Shown here: positions 5,551 to 5,890 of the stretch, one piece after another
Numbering within the stretch: the stretch's first letter is position 1
Layout of the letters: each line of letters starts with the position of its first letter
Assembly (NCBI GenBank): GCA_919902965.1
Contig: CAKKSJ010000466.1
Span: 1-5,890, forward strand
DNA from: Burkholderiales bacterium
GTDB taxonomy: Bacteria > Pseudomonadota > Gammaproteobacteria > Burkholderiales > SG8-39
DNA: 5,890 bases
Direction of reading: 5' to 3'
Made by a program: the position numbers and the translations under genes
Notes under the pieces: model-generated
The model's database searches: none
Seen by the model: the letters and a program-made list of their open reading frames with translations, nothing else
What the model was told of the DNA's origin: nothing

Positions 5551-5671
5551 GCAAAGCAGGCGGAAAAATAGCCTTTTTGCATCATTGACTTACACATTGA
5601 AACAGACATAACAGCTGAGGGAGGTTCACCGCAACCTGCCATGTTTCGGGCAGCCGAGTTCGTTCGGATGT

Positions 5672-5890
5672 CTACGGCAATATTTTCCAATATCGCACCA
5701 GCGCAGTTTGGTATGTAGTTGCGGCTGGTAGCGCCAAGGATGTGCTTTCGAGCAGCGCGGGCACTTGCTCCGCAGGCACCGGCTTGCTGAACAGATAGCC
5801 CTGGATCTCGTCGCATTCAAGCAGCCGCAGAAACTTCGACTGCTCCTCGGTTTCCACCCCTTCGGCAATTACTTTCAGATGCAAGTTGTG
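5672..5890 (-). CDS. EAL-domain cyclic-di-GMP phosphodiesterase, C-terminal end (partial)
   Basis: Only the last 72 or so residues are inside the window; the start lies beyond 5890. They read HNLHLKVIAEGVETEEQ, then LECDEIQGYLFSKPVPAEQVPALL, the closing part of the EAL TIM barrel that hydrolyses cyclic-di-GMP. The Glu of EGVET and the Gln of IQGYLF, both conserved in active enzymes, are present, so this end gives no sign of degeneration. About 25 non-conserved residues follow (ending TALVRYWKILP) before TAG at 5672-5674. Whether PAS, GGDEF or membrane parts precede it cannot be seen. Confidence 0.85.
   Translation of the reverse strand, partial: HNLHLKVIAEGVETEEQSKFLRLLECDEIQGYLFSKPVPAEQVPALLESTSLALPAATTYQTALVRYWKILP

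Larger units (their letters stand above)
5306..5671. other. Gene-free stretch between the EAL gene and the small-gene pair
   Basis: I see no credible protein gene in these 366 nt. They hold a candidate promoter with a palindrome (5361-5397), a tRNA 3'-half remnant (5506-5550), a direct repeat AGCAGGC-AA-AGCAGGC (5546-5561) that overlaps the remnant's anticodon-loop end, and an AT-rich patch (5561-5610, about 34% GC by count) unlike the surrounding GC-rich DNA. A weak hairpin (AGGTT/AACCT, 5622-5637) lies after the EAL stop, without a U-tract. Confidence 0.6.

Noticed and set aside
5506..5581. Intact functional tRNA gene
   Set aside because: The 76 nt that would be needed contain no D arm and no acceptor 5' strand, and the anticodon stem does not pair.
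5544..5868. Two short minus-strand open frames (5544-5816 and 5626-5868) across the end of the EAL gene and the gap behind it
   Set aside because: They largely overlap the EAL reading frame, have no ribosome site or motif, and one runs into the tRNA remnant.

Overview
The window looks like chromosomal DNA of a GC-rich proteobacterium, most likely a betaproteobacterium (Nitrosomonadales/Rhodocyclales type). The reasons are the order dapA-bamC-metallo-beta-lactamase-fold gene, a long BamC of 378 residues, and the family flavour of the neighbouring DUF924, VOC and methyltransferase genes. The taxonomic call is an inference from gene content; no rRNA or other marker is present. All genes that can be supported lie on the minus strand, so the window reads biologically from right to left.

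Right end (5890-5506): the C-terminal end of an EAL-domain cyclic-di-GMP phosphodiesterase runs in from outside the window and stops at 5672. A gene-free stretch follows, with an AT-rich patch, and then a sequence that matches the 3' half of a type I tRNA: anticodon loop, short variable loop, perfect T arm, acceptor strand and CCA. The 5' half is missing. This looks like a displaced tRNA 3' end, as left at the far end of an element integrated in a tRNA gene. If so, the EAL side is element DNA and the dapA side is the old chromosome.

Middle right (5400-4749): a candidate sigma70 promoter, whose -10 overlaps a perfect 12-bp palindrome, precedes two tightly coupled small genes. One encodes a secreted coiled-coil protein of 100 aa and the other a small membrane protein of 69 aa. 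I recognise neither as a named family. GC-rich hairpins follow them.

Centre (4692-3156): a compact three-gene run encodes a VOC/glyoxalase-fold protein, a DUF924 protein and a class I SAM-dependent methyltransferase. Spacings are 14 nt and 11 nt, so they are probably co-transcribed.

Left (3064-167): dapA (dihydrodipicolinate synthase, lysine/diaminopimelate pathway), bamC (outer-membrane BAM complex lipoprotein) and a YycJ/WalJ-type MBL-fold hydrolase. The last two are separated by only 3 nt. The operon makes a cell-wall precursor and an outer-membrane assembly factor, plus a probable nuclease or hydrolase. It is followed by an intrinsic terminator. Eleven nucleotides past the terminator hairpin begins a sequence with the 5' signature of a group II intron (GTGCG start, GAGA-capped hairpin), which continues out of the left edge. 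Insertion just behind a terminator is the known habit of class C group II introns.

The two most notable signals are the window edges: a probable terminator-targeting intron on the left and a probable tRNA-derived attachment remnant on the right. Both flank otherwise ordinary housekeeping genes.
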